64,000 nt of DNA from JAMXLO01 sp963812505 (GCA_963812505.1 CAWEVM010000008.1:1-64000); one strand, 5' to 3'; shown: positions 9,248 through 19,200, counted from the first letter of the stretch. The notes: generated by a model from the letters alone, not told the origin. Made by a program: numbers and translations.

Positions 9248-9898
9248 TTAGCCCGGCGCGACCTCGCGATCCTTCTTGGGGATCAGATCGTAGGGCAACG
9301 CGAAACCTGGCATCGCTGCCAGCCGATGCGACCACGCCTGCACATTCGGCCAGCGCGTGATATCGAGGGCGCCCTCCGCCATGAACACCATGCGTCCCCA
9401 GCAGCCGATATCGGCAATCGTCAGCGCATCGCCCACCAGCCACTCGCGCCCCGCCAGCGCCGCATCGACGAAGCCGATCGCCGCCTCGGCGAGCGGGCGA
9501 AAATAGCCCATCACCGCGGGATCGACCTGACGAAAGCGGCTGTAATGCCGCACCTTGGCGACGTTGGTGATGTTGTCCGCTTCCCACGACAGCCACTCGC
9601 GTGCGGTCCATTGCTCCTGCTCTGTCTTCCCCGCGAAGTGCCCGGTGGTGCGCGCCAGGTAGTCAAGGATGACATTGGACTGCACGATGGTCAGTCCGCG
9701 ATGACGCAGTGCGGGCACCTGGCCGTAGCGGTTCACCGCCAGATAGTCGGCCTCCTTCTGCGCGCCGTATTTCAGGTTCACCGTGCGGAAGCTGAACGGG
9801 AGCTGTGCCAGCGCCAGATACAGCATCGGCTTGTAGGTCGAACTCGAGGTGAAACTGCCGAACAGCGTGAGGTCTTCGGTCACGGTGGTGTTGGTCAC
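9248..9898 (-). CDS. Glutathione S-transferase family protein
   Basis: The 216-residue protein has the two-domain GST layout. The N-terminal thioredoxin-like half has a serine-rich start (LFGSFTSSSTYKPMLYLA, likely supplying the catalytic Ser), the cis-proline region GQVPALRHRGLTIVQSNVIL, and an all-helical C-terminal half with LVGDALTIADIGCWG, the N-capping motif. The gene ends 24 bases before the start of the HpaB-like oxygenase on the same strand, suggesting a shared operon and a role in detoxification or isomerisation of aromatic intermediates. That role is inferred from context. Confidence 0.85.
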   Translation of the reverse strand: MTNTTVTEDLTLFGSFTSSSTYKPMLYLALAQLPFSFRTVNLKYGAQKEADYLAVNRYGQVPALRHRGLTIVQSNVILDYLARTTGHFAGKTEQEQWTAREWLSWEADNITNVAKVRHYSRFRQVDPAVMGYFRPLAEAAIGFVDAALAGREWLVGDALTIADIGCWGRMVFMAEGALDITRWPNVQAWSHRLAAMPGFALPYDLIPKKDREVAPG

Positions 9899-9969
9899 CT
9901 GACTGCTCCGATGTCGTGGATGATGCCCAGCCTATCGCGGCGAGGCGCATGGCGCGATAACCGGGAAAG

Positions 9970-11124
9970 ATGCAGACCGCCAAGGTTCAGTATCTGGAAG
10001 GGCTGCGCGGCATCGCGGCGATGCAGGTGGTGTTGCTGCACTTCGTCACCGGCTTCCTGCCAGACACCGCAGAGCACGCCTGGCCGCCGGTGCGCGTTCT
10101 GTTCGACGGCCACACCGCCGTCTATGTGTTCTTCCTGATCAGCGGCACGGTGCTGACGCCGTCGTTCGCGCGTCCCGGCGCGTTCGTCGGCAAGATCGCC
10201 AAGCGCGTGGTGCGGCTGGGCATCCCCATCGCCGCCGCAGCCGTGATCGCTACGGCACTCCTCGCATGGTTACCCGATGCGCACCGGCAGGCAGCCGCCC
10301 TCACCGGATCGCCGTGGCTGGCGATGGACTCGAGCGGTGCCCCGACGCTCGGGCACCTTGCACGCGAGATCGGCCTCGACAGCCTCTTGCTCGGCTACCG
10401 CGAGGCGACGTTGTTCGCGCCGCTGTCCGGGCAACTGCCGCCAATGGAACTGTCGCTCGACGCGCCGTTCTGGTCGTTGCATCTGGAACTTTACGGTTCG
10501 CTGCTGGTGCTGTGCCTGGTTTCCCTGCGCGCCTATTCGGTCTGGGCGCACCGTGCTGCGGTGGTCGCGGCCGCACTGTCATTCGGCACCCATCCAATGT
10601 TCCTGTTCGTACTCGGCCACCTGGTGCGCCCTCTGCCGCGGACCGGCGGGCAGCCCGCGACACGATATACCGGCGTGCTCCTGCTGCTGCTCGGGGTCGC
10701 GCTGTGCGCCACCAAGGACTGGCATGTTGTCGAATGGTACCGACTGACGCTCAGCCGCTTCGAGCTGGCCTACGCCCCGAACCTGTTCCAGTTCCAGAGC
10801 CAGCTTGGTGCAGTCGCATTGTATCTTGGCGTGATATGGTGCCCGCTCGTCTGGCCGCTGCTGGAGAGCCCGCCCCTCCGCCATCTTGGCCGCCTGTCCT
10901 TCAGCATATACCTGTTGCACTTTCCGATCCTGTTCACCATGGTGTGCGTCGCCTTCACCCTCATGCCGGCAGGGTCGACGGCCGCCGCGTTCGTTCTGTT
11001 CCTTGCGCTCACCCTGCTCGCCGCCATCGCCTTCGAGCGTCTGGTTGACCGGCCGGCCATCGCAATCAGCCGACGTGTCGGTATCGTGCCTCTCGTCTCG
11101 CCACGCGAGATGACTCAAAAGTGA
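9970..11124 (+). CDS. Acyltransferase 3 family membrane protein (OafA/YrhL type)
   Basis: The 384-residue multi-spanning inner-membrane protein opens with YLEGLRGIAAMQVVLLHF, the signature of the acyltransferase-3 family, with the catalytic-type histidine in LLHF. About ten hydrophobic segments follow, with FSIYLLHFPILFTMV near the end, another family hallmark. Members transfer acetyl or other acyl groups onto extracytoplasmic sugars or lipids. The gene is divergent from the GST gene and overlaps the next gene by four bases, so the two are probably translationally coupled. Confidence 0.88.
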   Translation: MQTAKVQYLEGLRGIAAMQVVLLHFVTGFLPDTAEHAWPPVRVLFDGHTAVYVFFLISGTVLTPSFARPGAFVGKIAKRVVRLGIPIAAAAVIATALLAWLPDAHRQAAALTGSPWLAMDSSGAPTLGHLAREIGLDSLLLGYREATLFAPLSGQLPPMELSLDAPFWSLHLELYGSLLVLCLVSLRAYSVWAHRAAVVAAALSFGTHPMFLFVLGHLVRPLPRTGGQPATRYTGVLLLLLGVALCATKDWHVVEWYRLTLSRFELAYAPNLFQFQSQLGAVALYLGVIWCPLVWPLLESPPLRHLGRLSFSIYLLHFPILFTMVCVAFTLMPAGSTAAAFVLFLALTLLAAIAFERLVDRPAIAISRRVGIVPLVSPREMTQK

Positions 11125-11792
11125 GTACGTGCGACGCGGGAACGCCTTGCAGCATGGCTGTCGCTGGAGCGTGCAGTGCTATTTTGAAGATATTGCCATA
11201 CTCACTTTTGGTTCTCATGGCAGCGGCAGGTGCCACGGCGGCCTCCGCGCGCGACCACACCACCCTTGCGACATTCGCCGGCAGATGCACCAAGGTGACG
11301 GTGATGAACGTTCAGACGGACCCGAATCTGTGCTCGGACAAAATCACCAACATCAAATTGGGCAGTGGCCAGTCGGGATACGCGTTCCTGCTGCACCCGC
11401 AGTCCCAGATGGGACCTTTCGTCATGTCCTTTCTCGGCACCAAGCCGCGACACGACGGGCACCGTAAGGGGGAGCTCGTCCTGCCGGTCCACCGGGTCTA
11501 CGTCACTTTCGATGGCAGGACGGATGATCTTGTCGCCGTCGGTTCATGTGCGTTTTCAAGTCCCAACAAGAAGAACCCGCCGAAGGTGTCGTGTTCCGCA
11601 AGCACGATTGAGGGTGACTTTGCCGGCGATTTCATCGGTGCCGATCACAATACGGGCTCGATGAAGATGCTGACCGATCATGAGGCGGGGCGCAGTACGG
11701 TTGTATGCGGCCAGCCCCCCGTGCAAACCGGGGTCAGGGCGGGACACGACCTGCAAGGCTGCGCCGACACGACCCGTCAATCCCGACGCTAG
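11121..11792 (+). CDS. Hypothetical exported protein
   Basis: I do not recognise a family. The start is a GTG at 11121 overlapping the stop of the acyltransferase gene (GTGA); an ATG at 11154 is the alternative. A hydrophobic stretch ILKILPYSLLVLMAAAGAT followed by AASARD looks like a signal peptide cut after ASA. The ~180-residue mature part has four or more cysteines, probably forming disulfides outside the cytoplasm, and a hydrophilic tail. Coupling to the membrane acyltransferase suggests a related envelope function, which is inference. Confidence 0.6.
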   Translation: MSTCDAGTPCSMAVAGACSAILKILPYSLLVLMAAAGATAASARDHTTLATFAGRCTKVTVMNVQTDPNLCSDKITNIKLGSGQSGYAFLLHPQSQMGPFVMSFLGTKPRHDGHRKGELVLPVHRVYVTFDGRTDDLVAVGSCAFSSPNKKNPPKVSCSASTIEGDFAGDFIGADHNTGSMKMLTDHEAGRSTVVCGQPPVQTGVRAGHDLQGCADTTRQSRR

Positions 11793-11799
11793 ATCTGGG

Positions 11800-12393
11800 T
11801 CAGCGTCGCAGCCGGTTCACCAGGACCTCGGCACTATCCACTGTCATGGCCAGCGCACGCCGCGCCAAATCCTGCGGAAAGCCGGCACGCGCCAGCATCG
11901 CGAGCTCGCGGCGATGCCCGGCCGCGTCGGGGGCATCGCCGGAGCGGAATGGCCCAATGCGCCGCCGCCGCGCCAGCACCAGAGCCGCCGCGAGCTCGCT
12001 CTCATCGCCAAAGGGCAGAACGGCGCGCGCCGTCTCAGGATCGACGCCTTTGGCTGCCAGGTAGGCTGCTGCGGCACGGCGTGAGCGCCCGGCGCGGACC
12101 AGACTCCGCGCGCGATTTTCCGCGAACGCGGCATCATTCACCGCGCCGGCAGCGACCAGCCGCGATACCACGCCTCGTATAGCCTCACGCGCGATGCTCG
12201 CCTGACCGGCAATCACATCGGTGTCGGCCGTGCCGGCCGCCATTCGCGCCCACCGCTCTATACGCCGCTCGAGCACCCGGCGAAGCCCTGCCTCGGTCGC
12301 TGCATAACGCGCCAGATAGTTCAGCGCCGCGTCGTGCAGGGCGGCACTGTCCGGCGCGGGGCCGGCGGCGCGGCGATGCGATGTGCCTGCCAT
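11800..12393 (-). CDS. recX: RecX family regulatory protein
   Basis: The 197-residue all-helical protein reads as RecX, which modulates RecA filaments. Features are ALNYLARYAATEAGLRRVLE (first helical repeat), GAVNDAAFAENRARSLVRAG (the conserved D-x-x-F-A region), and AYLAAKGVDPETARAVL. The family is usually 150-200 residues and adjacent to recA, but here it is divergent from argD with no recA in view. The ATG at 12393 starts in a plausible position; the frame is open upstream only because it runs antisense to argD. It ends 8 bases past the convergent exported-protein gene. Confidence 0.8.
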   Translation of the reverse strand: MAGTSHRRAAGPAPDSAALHDAALNYLARYAATEAGLRRVLERRIERWARMAAGTADTDVIAGQASIAREAIRGVVSRLVAAGAVNDAAFAENRARSLVRAGRSRRAAAAYLAAKGVDPETARAVLPFGDESELAAALVLARRRRIGPFRSGDAPDAAGHRRELAMLARAGFPQDLARRALAMTVDSAEVLVNRLRR

Positions 12394-12579
12394 CGGCAGA
12401 CGATGGCATGATACAGCCGGGACTGGAATGAGCCCGGCCCTTCTGGACGTCGCTAGCATAGCGAACCTCGTTTGACTCCGCTCCGCGCAACCGCCAATGA
12501 TCCGCGTCTTCCCGAACCCGCCCTGAACGGTCGCGGGTGGGGGAGCCATTGGGGAAACCGCAGGAAGGGTTGCAGTCCC

Positions 12580-13776
12580 ATGATTTCCGCCCTGTTGCCG
12601 AACTACGCCCGTGCCGACCTCGCCTTTGAGCGGGGCGAAGGCGCCTGGTTGTGGACGGAGGATGGGCGACGACTTCTCGACTTCGGCTCGGGCATCGCTA
12701 CCGCGTCGCTGGGCCACGGACATCCGCATCTCGCCGGCGCCATCGCCGAGCAGGCCGCGAAGGTCATGCACGTCTCCAACCTGTACCGGATCCCAGGGGC
12801 CGAGCGGCTGGCGCAGCGGCTGGTGGATGCGACGTTCGCGGACAGCGTGTTCTTCTGCAACTCGGGCGCCGAAGCGAACGAGGGCATGATCAAGATGATG
12901 CGCCGCGCGATGTTCGACGCGGGCAAGGGCGAGCGCTTCCGCTTCATCGTGTTCGAGGGCGCGTTCCATGGCCGCACGCTGGCGACACTCGCCGCCACCG
13001 GCAACGCCAAGTATCTTGAGGGCTTCGGCCCGGTGGTCGAGGGCTTCGACCAGGTGCCGTTCAACAACATGAATGCAGTGCGCAACGCGATCGGTCCCGC
13101 CACCGCTGGAATCATCGTCGAGCCGATCCAGGGCGAGGGCGGCGTGCGTCCCGCCGACATGCAATTCCTGCGCGATCTGCGCGCGGTATGTGACGAGTAC
13201 GGCCTGATCCTCGGGATGGACGAGGTCCAGTCCGGCATGGGCCGTACCGGCAAACTGTTTGCCTATGAGTGGGCGGGTATCGCGCCCGACGTCATGTCGG
13301 CGGCCAAGGGCATCGGCGGCGGCTTCCCGCTCGGCGCCGTCCTGGCCAAGGAGCAGTACGCCAAGGCGCTGAAGCCCGGCACGCACGGCACCACGTTCGG
13401 CGGCAACCCGCTCGCCTGTGCGGCGGGCAACGCGGTGCTGGACATCATCCTCGCACCCGGTTTCCTGGCGGACGTGGAGCGCAAGGGCCGCCGCTTGCGC
13501 GCCGAACTCGACGAGATCGCCCGCGAATATCCGCAAGTCTATGAGGACGCGCGCGGCATGGGTCTGTTGCAGGGCCTCAAATGCGTCCTGCCGCAGGGCG
13601 AGGTGCAGGCCGCCTGCATCGCGGAAGGCCTGATGGCCATCACCGCCGGCGAGAACGTGCTGCGCCTGGCGCCACCGCTTGTGGTGACCGACGCGGACCT
13701 GGACGAGGCCGTCATGATGCTGCGCCGTGCGACGCGGCGCGTGCTGCCTTCGAACGCCAAGGCAGCAGCGAAATGA
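12580..13776 (+). CDS. argD: Acetylornithine aminotransferase
   Basis: This PLP enzyme of arginine biosynthesis converts N-acetylglutamate semialdehyde and glutamate to N-acetylornithine and 2-oxoglutarate. The 398-residue product has the class III aminotransferase signatures: FCNSGAEANEGMIKMMRRA, VEPIQGEGGVRPA, LILGMDEVQSGMGRTG, and the PLP lysine in SAAKGIGGGFPLGAV. The ATG at 12580 (MISALLPNYARADLAF) matches the usual N-terminus; upstream codons in frame look non-coding. Its stop overlaps the argF start by four bases, the standard alphaproteobacterial argD-argF arrangement. Confidence 0.95.
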   Translation: MISALLPNYARADLAFERGEGAWLWTEDGRRLLDFGSGIATASLGHGHPHLAGAIAEQAAKVMHVSNLYRIPGAERLAQRLVDATFADSVFFCNSGAEANEGMIKMMRRAMFDAGKGERFRFIVFEGAFHGRTLATLAATGNAKYLEGFGPVVEGFDQVPFNNMNAVRNAIGPATAGIIVEPIQGEGGVRPADMQFLRDLRAVCDEYGLILGMDEVQSGMGRTGKLFAYEWAGIAPDVMSAAKGIGGGFPLGAVLAKEQYAKALKPGTHGTTFGGNPLACAAGNAVLDIILAPGFLADVERKGRRLRAELDEIAREYPQVYEDARGMGLLQGLKCVLPQGEVQAACIAEGLMAITAGENVLRLAPPLVVTDADLDEAVMMLRRATRRVLPSNAKAAAK

Positions 13777-14819
13777 GCGCCTCTCTGCGCCGCACCGAGC
13801 GGTCCGAGGGCCAGTCAGCCGACGAGGGACTTGGCCGACGGCACTTTCTTGACCTGCGGGATTTCGACCCTGCGACATTGCGCCAGATGCTGGACGTCGC
13901 GGCCAACTACAAGCGCGGCGGCGTGTCGTTGCGACCGCTCGCCGGCAAGACGCTGGCGCTGATTTTTGAGAAGCCGTCCACCCGCACGCGCGTGTCGTTC
14001 GAGGTGGGCATGCGTCAGTTGGGCGGCGACGTGGTCGTGCTGTCTGCCCGCGACATGCAAAGCGGACGCGGCGAGACGCCCGCCGACACCGCGCGCGTGC
14101 TTTCGCGCTACGTCGATGCGATCATGCTGCGCACCGACGATGTGGCGAAGCTGCACGAGTTGGCGGAATACGCCACAGTCCCGGTGATCAACGGCCTGAC
14201 CGACACGTCGCATCCCTGCCAGCTCATGGCTGACGTGCTGACCTTCGAGGAGCATCGCGGTCCGATCGCCGGACAGGTCGTTGCCTGGTGCGGTGACGGC
14301 AACAATGTCGCTCGGAGCTGGATCGAGGCGGCGGTGCGTTTCGGTTTCATCCTGCGGCTGGCGACGCCGGATGCGCTGCGTCCGCCGGCCGAGTTGCTCG
14401 AATGGGCGCGGGCGCAAGGCGGCAGGATCGAACTCACCGACGATCCGGAGAAGGCGGTCGCCGGCGCACGTTGCGTGGTGACCGACACCTGGGTGTCGAT
14501 GGCGGACGACCCGAACACCAATCGCCACAACATGCTGGCACCCTATCGCGTCACCAGTTCGCTGATGGCGAAAGCGGCCGCGGACGCGCTGTTCATGCAC
14601 TGTCTGCCGGCGCATCGCGGCGAGGAGGTCACCGCGGAAGTGATCGACGGCCCGCAGTCGGTGGTTTTCGACGGGGCAGAGAACCGACTGCACGCTCAGA
14701 AGGGCGTGCTGGCCTGGGTGCTCGGTGCAGTACCGATAGCGTACTCGAAATGTTCTCGCCACGCCGTCCGGAGCATGGTAGATAGGCGGTCTCAGCGGCC
14801 CAGCCCCTGGTTGGACTAG
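13773..14819 (+). CDS. argF: Ornithine carbamoyltransferase
   Basis: ArgF transfers the carbamoyl group to ornithine to give citrulline. The carbamoyl-phosphate site FEKPSTRTRVSFEVGM, the ornithine-side TDTSHPCQLMADVLT, VTDTWVSMADD and FMHCLPAHRGEEV are all present. The start ATG overlaps the argD stop. Family members normally end shortly after the KGVLAWVLGA segment, but this frame continues ~29 more residues (VPIAYSKCSRHAVRSMVDRR and on) before a stop. That tail may be a natural extension or the result of an indel near 14730. Confidence 0.93.
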   Translation: MSASLRRTERSEGQSADEGLGRRHFLDLRDFDPATLRQMLDVAANYKRGGVSLRPLAGKTLALIFEKPSTRTRVSFEVGMRQLGGDVVVLSARDMQSGRGETPADTARVLSRYVDAIMLRTDDVAKLHELAEYATVPVINGLTDTSHPCQLMADVLTFEEHRGPIAGQVVAWCGDGNNVARSWIEAAVRFGFILRLATPDALRPPAELLEWARAQGGRIELTDDPEKAVAGARCVVTDTWVSMADDPNTNRHNMLAPYRVTSSLMAKAAADALFMHCLPAHRGEEVTAEVIDGPQSVVFDGAENRLHAQKGVLAWVLGAVPIAYSKCSRHAVRSMVDRRSQRPSPWLD

Positions 14820-15043
14820 CGGCGGCGTGCGATCACGAATCGTACCCGCCACCGGCCCCACCAGAGTTCCCAAACAATCTCTCCCCCCACAGCAAAGAAT
14901 GACGGACGATTAGCGACGCTCCAGCCGCATCATGTCACGGCGAAGTGAGGTCGACTGGTCCGCCCGCCATGGTGTCAAGGCCTTTGTGCGGCGCAGCAAT
15001 CATCCTTATTGAACTCTCACAACGATAGGGGTCTTGACCCATC

Positions 15044-16021
15044 ATGAAGTGGTCACGGGAACTTCGCATCGCGCGGCGAAGCATGCGAACGGCTTTCAAG
15101 GCCGCGTCGTCGGTGGCGAAGACTCGCGCCAAGTTGCCTGCGACACTGCAAATGCCGTCATGGTCGGTTCCCGCGCCGCCCGTCGCGAACGCGTCGCCCG
15201 GCGAAGTGGCCGACTTCGGCAGCAATCCAGGCAAGCTGTCGATGTTCGTCCATCATCCGCTGCGTGCGCCCGACGTCGGCGCGCCGCTCATCGTGCTGCT
15301 GCATGGCTGTGGACAGACTGCAGCCGCGTTCGCACGCGACACCGGATGGGGGAAGCTCGCTGATCAGTTGGGCATCCCGCTCGTCCTGCCCGAGCAGTCC
15401 GGCGACAACAACCGCGGGCGATGCTTCAACTGGTTCCGTTCGGCGCAGGTTAGCCGCGACCTCGGTGAGGCACTGTCGATCCGGCAGATGGTCGCGGCGG
15501 CAATCGATCGATTTGGATCCGATCCAGCACGGGTCTTCGTCGCCGGCCTCTCCGCGGGTGGCGCGATGGCCGCTGCCCTGATGGCGGCTTACCCGGACGT
15601 GTTCGCCGCCGGTGCCATCATCGCGGGCCTGCCGGTCGGCGCGGCGACCAACGTATCGGAGGCACTGGTGCGCATGGCTGAGGCAGGTCCTGCGCGCTCG
15701 CGGGAGGACTGGGCACAGCAGGTGCGTTTGGCCGCACCGACGGATTATACCGGCGAATGGCCGCGCGTTTCGATCTGGCATGGCCTGGCAGACGACGTGG
15801 TGGATCCCACCAATTCGCGCCTGCTGGCCGAGCAATGGTCGGCTGTACATAAACTTGACAGCAGCACAGTCCGCAGCGAACCCGATGGCTCGCGTCGCAC
15901 GATCTGGGGTCCGCCGGAGCGCCCCGCGGTGGAACTGTGGACATTGCCGGACTTGCCGCATGCCTGGCCCCCTGACGCCGTCGATCGCGTGGCACGCTTC
16001 TGGGGCATTCATCCGGCTTAA
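15044..16021 (+). CDS. PHB depolymerase-family esterase (alpha/beta hydrolase)
   Basis: The 325-residue protein fits the esterase/PHB depolymerase family. LLHGCGQTAAAFA forms the oxyanion-hole region, VFVAGLSAGGAMAAAL carries the nucleophile serine, SIWHGLADDVVDP the acid, and LPHAWPPDAV the histidine of a Ser-Asp-His triad. The N-terminal ~45 residues are basic and poorly conserved, with no convincing signal peptide, so it may be an intracellular depolymerase or a general esterase. It is a single gene between argF and a response regulator. Confidence 0.85.
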   Translation: MKWSRELRIARRSMRTAFKAASSVAKTRAKLPATLQMPSWSVPAPPVANASPGEVADFGSNPGKLSMFVHHPLRAPDVGAPLIVLLHGCGQTAAAFARDTGWGKLADQLGIPLVLPEQSGDNNRGRCFNWFRSAQVSRDLGEALSIRQMVAAAIDRFGSDPARVFVAGLSAGGAMAAALMAAYPDVFAAGAIIAGLPVGAATNVSEALVRMAEAGPARSREDWAQQVRLAAPTDYTGEWPRVSIWHGLADDVVDPTNSRLLAEQWSAVHKLDSSTVRSEPDGSRRTIWGPPERPAVELWTLPDLPHAWPPDAVDRVARFWGIHPA

Positions 16022-16076
16022 CTGCGCCGCAACGTAGCGAGGGCAAAATGCCAGTCACCTTTCAGGAGGTGACCAG

Positions 16077-16616
16077 GTGCCGTCCAATGCTGACTTGAAT
16101 AGCGTCATTGTCGCGGACGATAGCGGCCAATGCCGCGACAATCTGCGCACGGCATTGATGGAGTGCGGCTTCCAGGTGTTATTGGTCTGGAATGGTTTGG
16201 AAGCGCTGGAAATCGCAAGCACTACGTCGGCGCGGCTGGTATTGCTCGACGTGAGAATGCCCCACATGGACGGGCTTCAAGCTTGTGCTCGCATCAGGGA
16301 CCTACCCGGTTATGAGAGTGTCCCAATTGTCATGCTCAGCGGCTATGGCAATACGGCGATGCGCGCCGCCGCGGTGCAGGCCGGTGCGAGCTTGTTCCTG
16401 ACCAAGCCAATATCGAACCTCGCCCTCATGCAGGCGATACTTCCGCTGCTGGGTGCGGCATCTGTGCAGCAGGCGGTGAGTTTCGAGTGGAAGCGCCAGC
16501 CCGAGCCGTCGCCAGCGTATGGCGAGAAACAGGAACTGGCACAGGGACGCAGGCTGCTCGAGATTTATCGGCGCGCCAATGTGTCCCCTTCACGCCGATC
16601 CGACTGGTTCCGCTGA
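16077..16616 (+). CDS. Single-domain response regulator
   Basis: The 179-residue product is a receiver domain: an N-terminal acidic pair in IVADDSG, the phospho-acceptor aspartate in LVLLDVRMPHMDG, the conserved serine in VMLSGYG and the lysine in LFLTKPI. After residue ~125 there is only a short tail and no DNA-binding domain. The start is a GTG preceded by AGGAGGT. Its 3' end overlaps the convergent hybrid kinase gene by 27 bases, and it likely takes phosphate from that system. The family role is as a relay or output by protein interaction. Confidence 0.85.
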   Translation: MPSNADLNSVIVADDSGQCRDNLRTALMECGFQVLLVWNGLEALEIASTTSARLVLLDVRMPHMDGLQACARIRDLPGYESVPIVMLSGYGNTAMRAAAVQAGASLFLTKPISNLALMQAILPLLGAASVQQAVSFEWKRQPEPSPAYGEKQELAQGRRLLEIYRRANVSPSRRSDWFR

Positions 16617-19075
16617 GGTAAGCCCACGTAACTCCGCAAGTGCCGCGCGGGCCGCAAGGGCCAGCGCATCCGCGAGATTCGGCGACGGCGCTCCGTTTTC
16701 TAACAGTGCGGCATCGAGGCGCTGCGCGGCGACGGCCAGTGCGGCAAAACCGAACATGCCTGCCGTGCCAGCCATTTCATGCGACAGATCAGCGATGCAG
16801 ACTCTGGTCCGAGGCCGCGTCGACCATCCCGATCTCCCGCAGCAGGACCTCCACCTTGCGCGTCAGATCCAGCAAGTGCCGCTCCATATCGTCGGAACTC
16901 ATGTAGGGAGCCAGTTGTGCCAGCACATCGGAATCGAACGTTGGAGGCTCGCGAAGCGTCACGAGCGGGCGTCGCACGGCAACACGCTCAACGACCGTCA
17001 GTAGCTCTTCCGCACTGAACGGCTTCACCAAATGCTCCACCATGCCAGCATGCCGACCCTCGACGATCTGCTCATCCAGCGCATTCGCCGTCACCGCGAC
17101 GACCGGCACAGCGCCGCGTATGCCAGCGATTTTGCGAATGTGCTTCGTCGCATCGCATCCGTCCATTCCCGGCATCCGCATGTCCATCAGCACCACGTCG
17201 AAGTCGTTGTCAGTGGCAAGTTGAACGGCGCCCGCGCCCGTCTCTGCCTCGGTTACCGCATGGCCCCGTTCGATCAGAATGCCGCGCGCGATCTCACGGT
17301 TCGCAATAGCGTCGTCCACCAGCAGCACGCGCAACGCTTGCTTGGGCGGCAACGAGGATAGCGTCGGCGGCGCGGCTTGCTCCGTCAGCCTGCCTGCAGG
17401 CAGAGTTGCCCAGAAGACGCTTCCGACACCGAGATTCTCGCGGTATCCCGTGTCGCCACCCATGCATTTTATTAGGCGCCGCGACATGGCCAAGCCGATG
17501 CCATGACCCGGAATGCCGATCTGTTCGGCACCCAGCCGCTCACCGAACTGGAACAGCTTATGGCGCTGATCCGGCGGAACGCCGCAACCAGTATCCTTAA
17601 CCTGGATCGCAATGTGGTCGGCCGTCCCAGCGACCTCCAACACCACAGCGCCGCCTGGCGGGGTGAATTTGATCGCATTGCTCAGCAGGTTACCCAGCAC
17701 CTGCTTCAGCAGGTCGGGATCGGTCACGAACAACTCCGGCACGCCTTGCTTCAGATCATAACGTAATGTGAGGCCCCGTTGGGCAGCATGCGACTCGACC
17801 ATGATGACGCACGCGTCGAGCAGCTTCGCCAGCGCGACTTGGCGCATGCGTGGGATGGGAATGCGCGTCTCGATCTGGAGCTCATTGAGGACACGGTCGA
17901 CGACGACGCGCAGATGGCTGCCTGCGCTAATGATCGCCGTGACGCGTCGGGCATTCGCCGGGTCGAGATGCGAGTCCGCTCGTAGGTGATCCGCATTTCC
18001 CAGGATGCTGTGCAGCGGCGTGCGCAGCTCATGGCTTGTCATCATCAGGTAGTCGGACTTGTGGCGGTTGTCCCGTTCGGCAATTTCGCGTCGCCAGCAC
18101 CTCGCGCTGCAACGCGACGATCAAGGCGCAGCTGATCGAGGCAAGCAGCACCCCGGCGACGAGCTGCGCCACCGTCCAGTCCTGCCAGGCTCCCGCCACG
18201 TCCTCGTTCGCGATGCCGACATGAACGGACAGTGGCAATTCGCCGATCTGTCGTACGGCAAAGCGGCGCGGCACCTGATCAGCCTGCGTATCCGGCGCCG
18301 CGACACGGCCAATGTCGTTGGCGTCGAACGGCAGGCGCATCAATGCCGTTCCGTCATTGCGGAGCAGCGAGATCGTTCCGTGCGATCCTACCGCCAACTG
18401 ACCAAGCAGGTCGCGGAAGGAACTTAGTCGCAGGCTGGCCACCACTACACCGCCGAACGTGCCGTCATCACGGGACACGCGGCGGCTCAATGCGATACTT
18501 GCATACTCCGCCTGACCGAACGGTCCGCTGACAAGGAACCCAAGGGAGGGATTGGCACGTTGAGCAGTGAAGTATCTGCTGCCGCTCCATTTTGCCCCCC
18601 GCTCCGACGCCTCTGGTGACTCTGTCACCAGCCCGTTTTCATCCAGCACATTGATGAAACCGAGCGACTGGAGACCTGATGCAGCGTCGAACAGGAGAAG
18701 GCTGCGAGCAGGCTCGTTCAGCGTGGTCACGGTCGGCGACCGTAACCTGTCAACTGTCGTCTGCACCGCCACGTCGAATCGTTCGATCGTGCGCGCGATA
18801 TCGTGCGCAGCGATCGTGGCAACCTCCGATGCGAGCGTCTCTGCCCTTCGATCCGCGTCCGACCATGCGGCGACCAGCCCAGCGAAGCAGACGGCAACAA
18901 AGCAGGCGGTAGTGAACGCGGCGATCGTCAGCCACATTCCGGTCCTGGACAATGCGATCTGGCGAAACATGCCGCGCAAGAGTCTCGGCGAACGCATGCC
19001 GGTTGTCCTTGCAAAGCCCGGCATTATAGGCATGAAAGTACTAGCCAAGAGTTGATGCTGCCCTCGTATCCGCAA
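16590..19075 (-). pseudogene. Hybrid sensor histidine kinase (sensor-HK-REC-HPt), two frameshifts
   Basis: Three consecutive frames add up to one hybrid kinase. Segment 1 (19075 to about 18065) has a TM helix, a periplasmic PDC/CACHE-like sensor (GSRYFTAQR, then GFLVSGPFGQAEY) and a second TM helix. Near 18065 one frame step is needed to reach IAERDNRHKSDYLMMTSHEL, the HisKA region with H-box SHELRTPLHS; then come N-box LLSNAIKFT, G boxes DTGCGVPPD and GHGIGLAMSRR, and a receiver domain with LMDMRMPGMDG and LVKPF. Near 16805 a second step is needed to reach the C-terminal HPt domain LSHEMAGTAGMFGF. Both breaks fit one extra base or two missing bases. All domains look well preserved, so recent mutation or sequence error is more likely than old decay. 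The exact N-terminal start is uncertain. Confidence 0.75.
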
Positions 19076-19200
19076 CGATCAGCAGCCTGGATCGAGGACA
19101 TGCATCTTCACACTTGAGTGACGACAACCAATGCTGCATACCTGTTAATGATGTATGAAGACTCAGTCGTTTGATTGTGGCCTTGTTCGGCGCTTCTCAG

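Noticed and set aside
11800..13878. Minus-strand frame of 692 codons spanning recX and beyond
   Set aside because: Only its last ~197 codons are RecX. The rest runs antisense to argD, whose motifs are complete, so the long frame is a GC-rich shadow.
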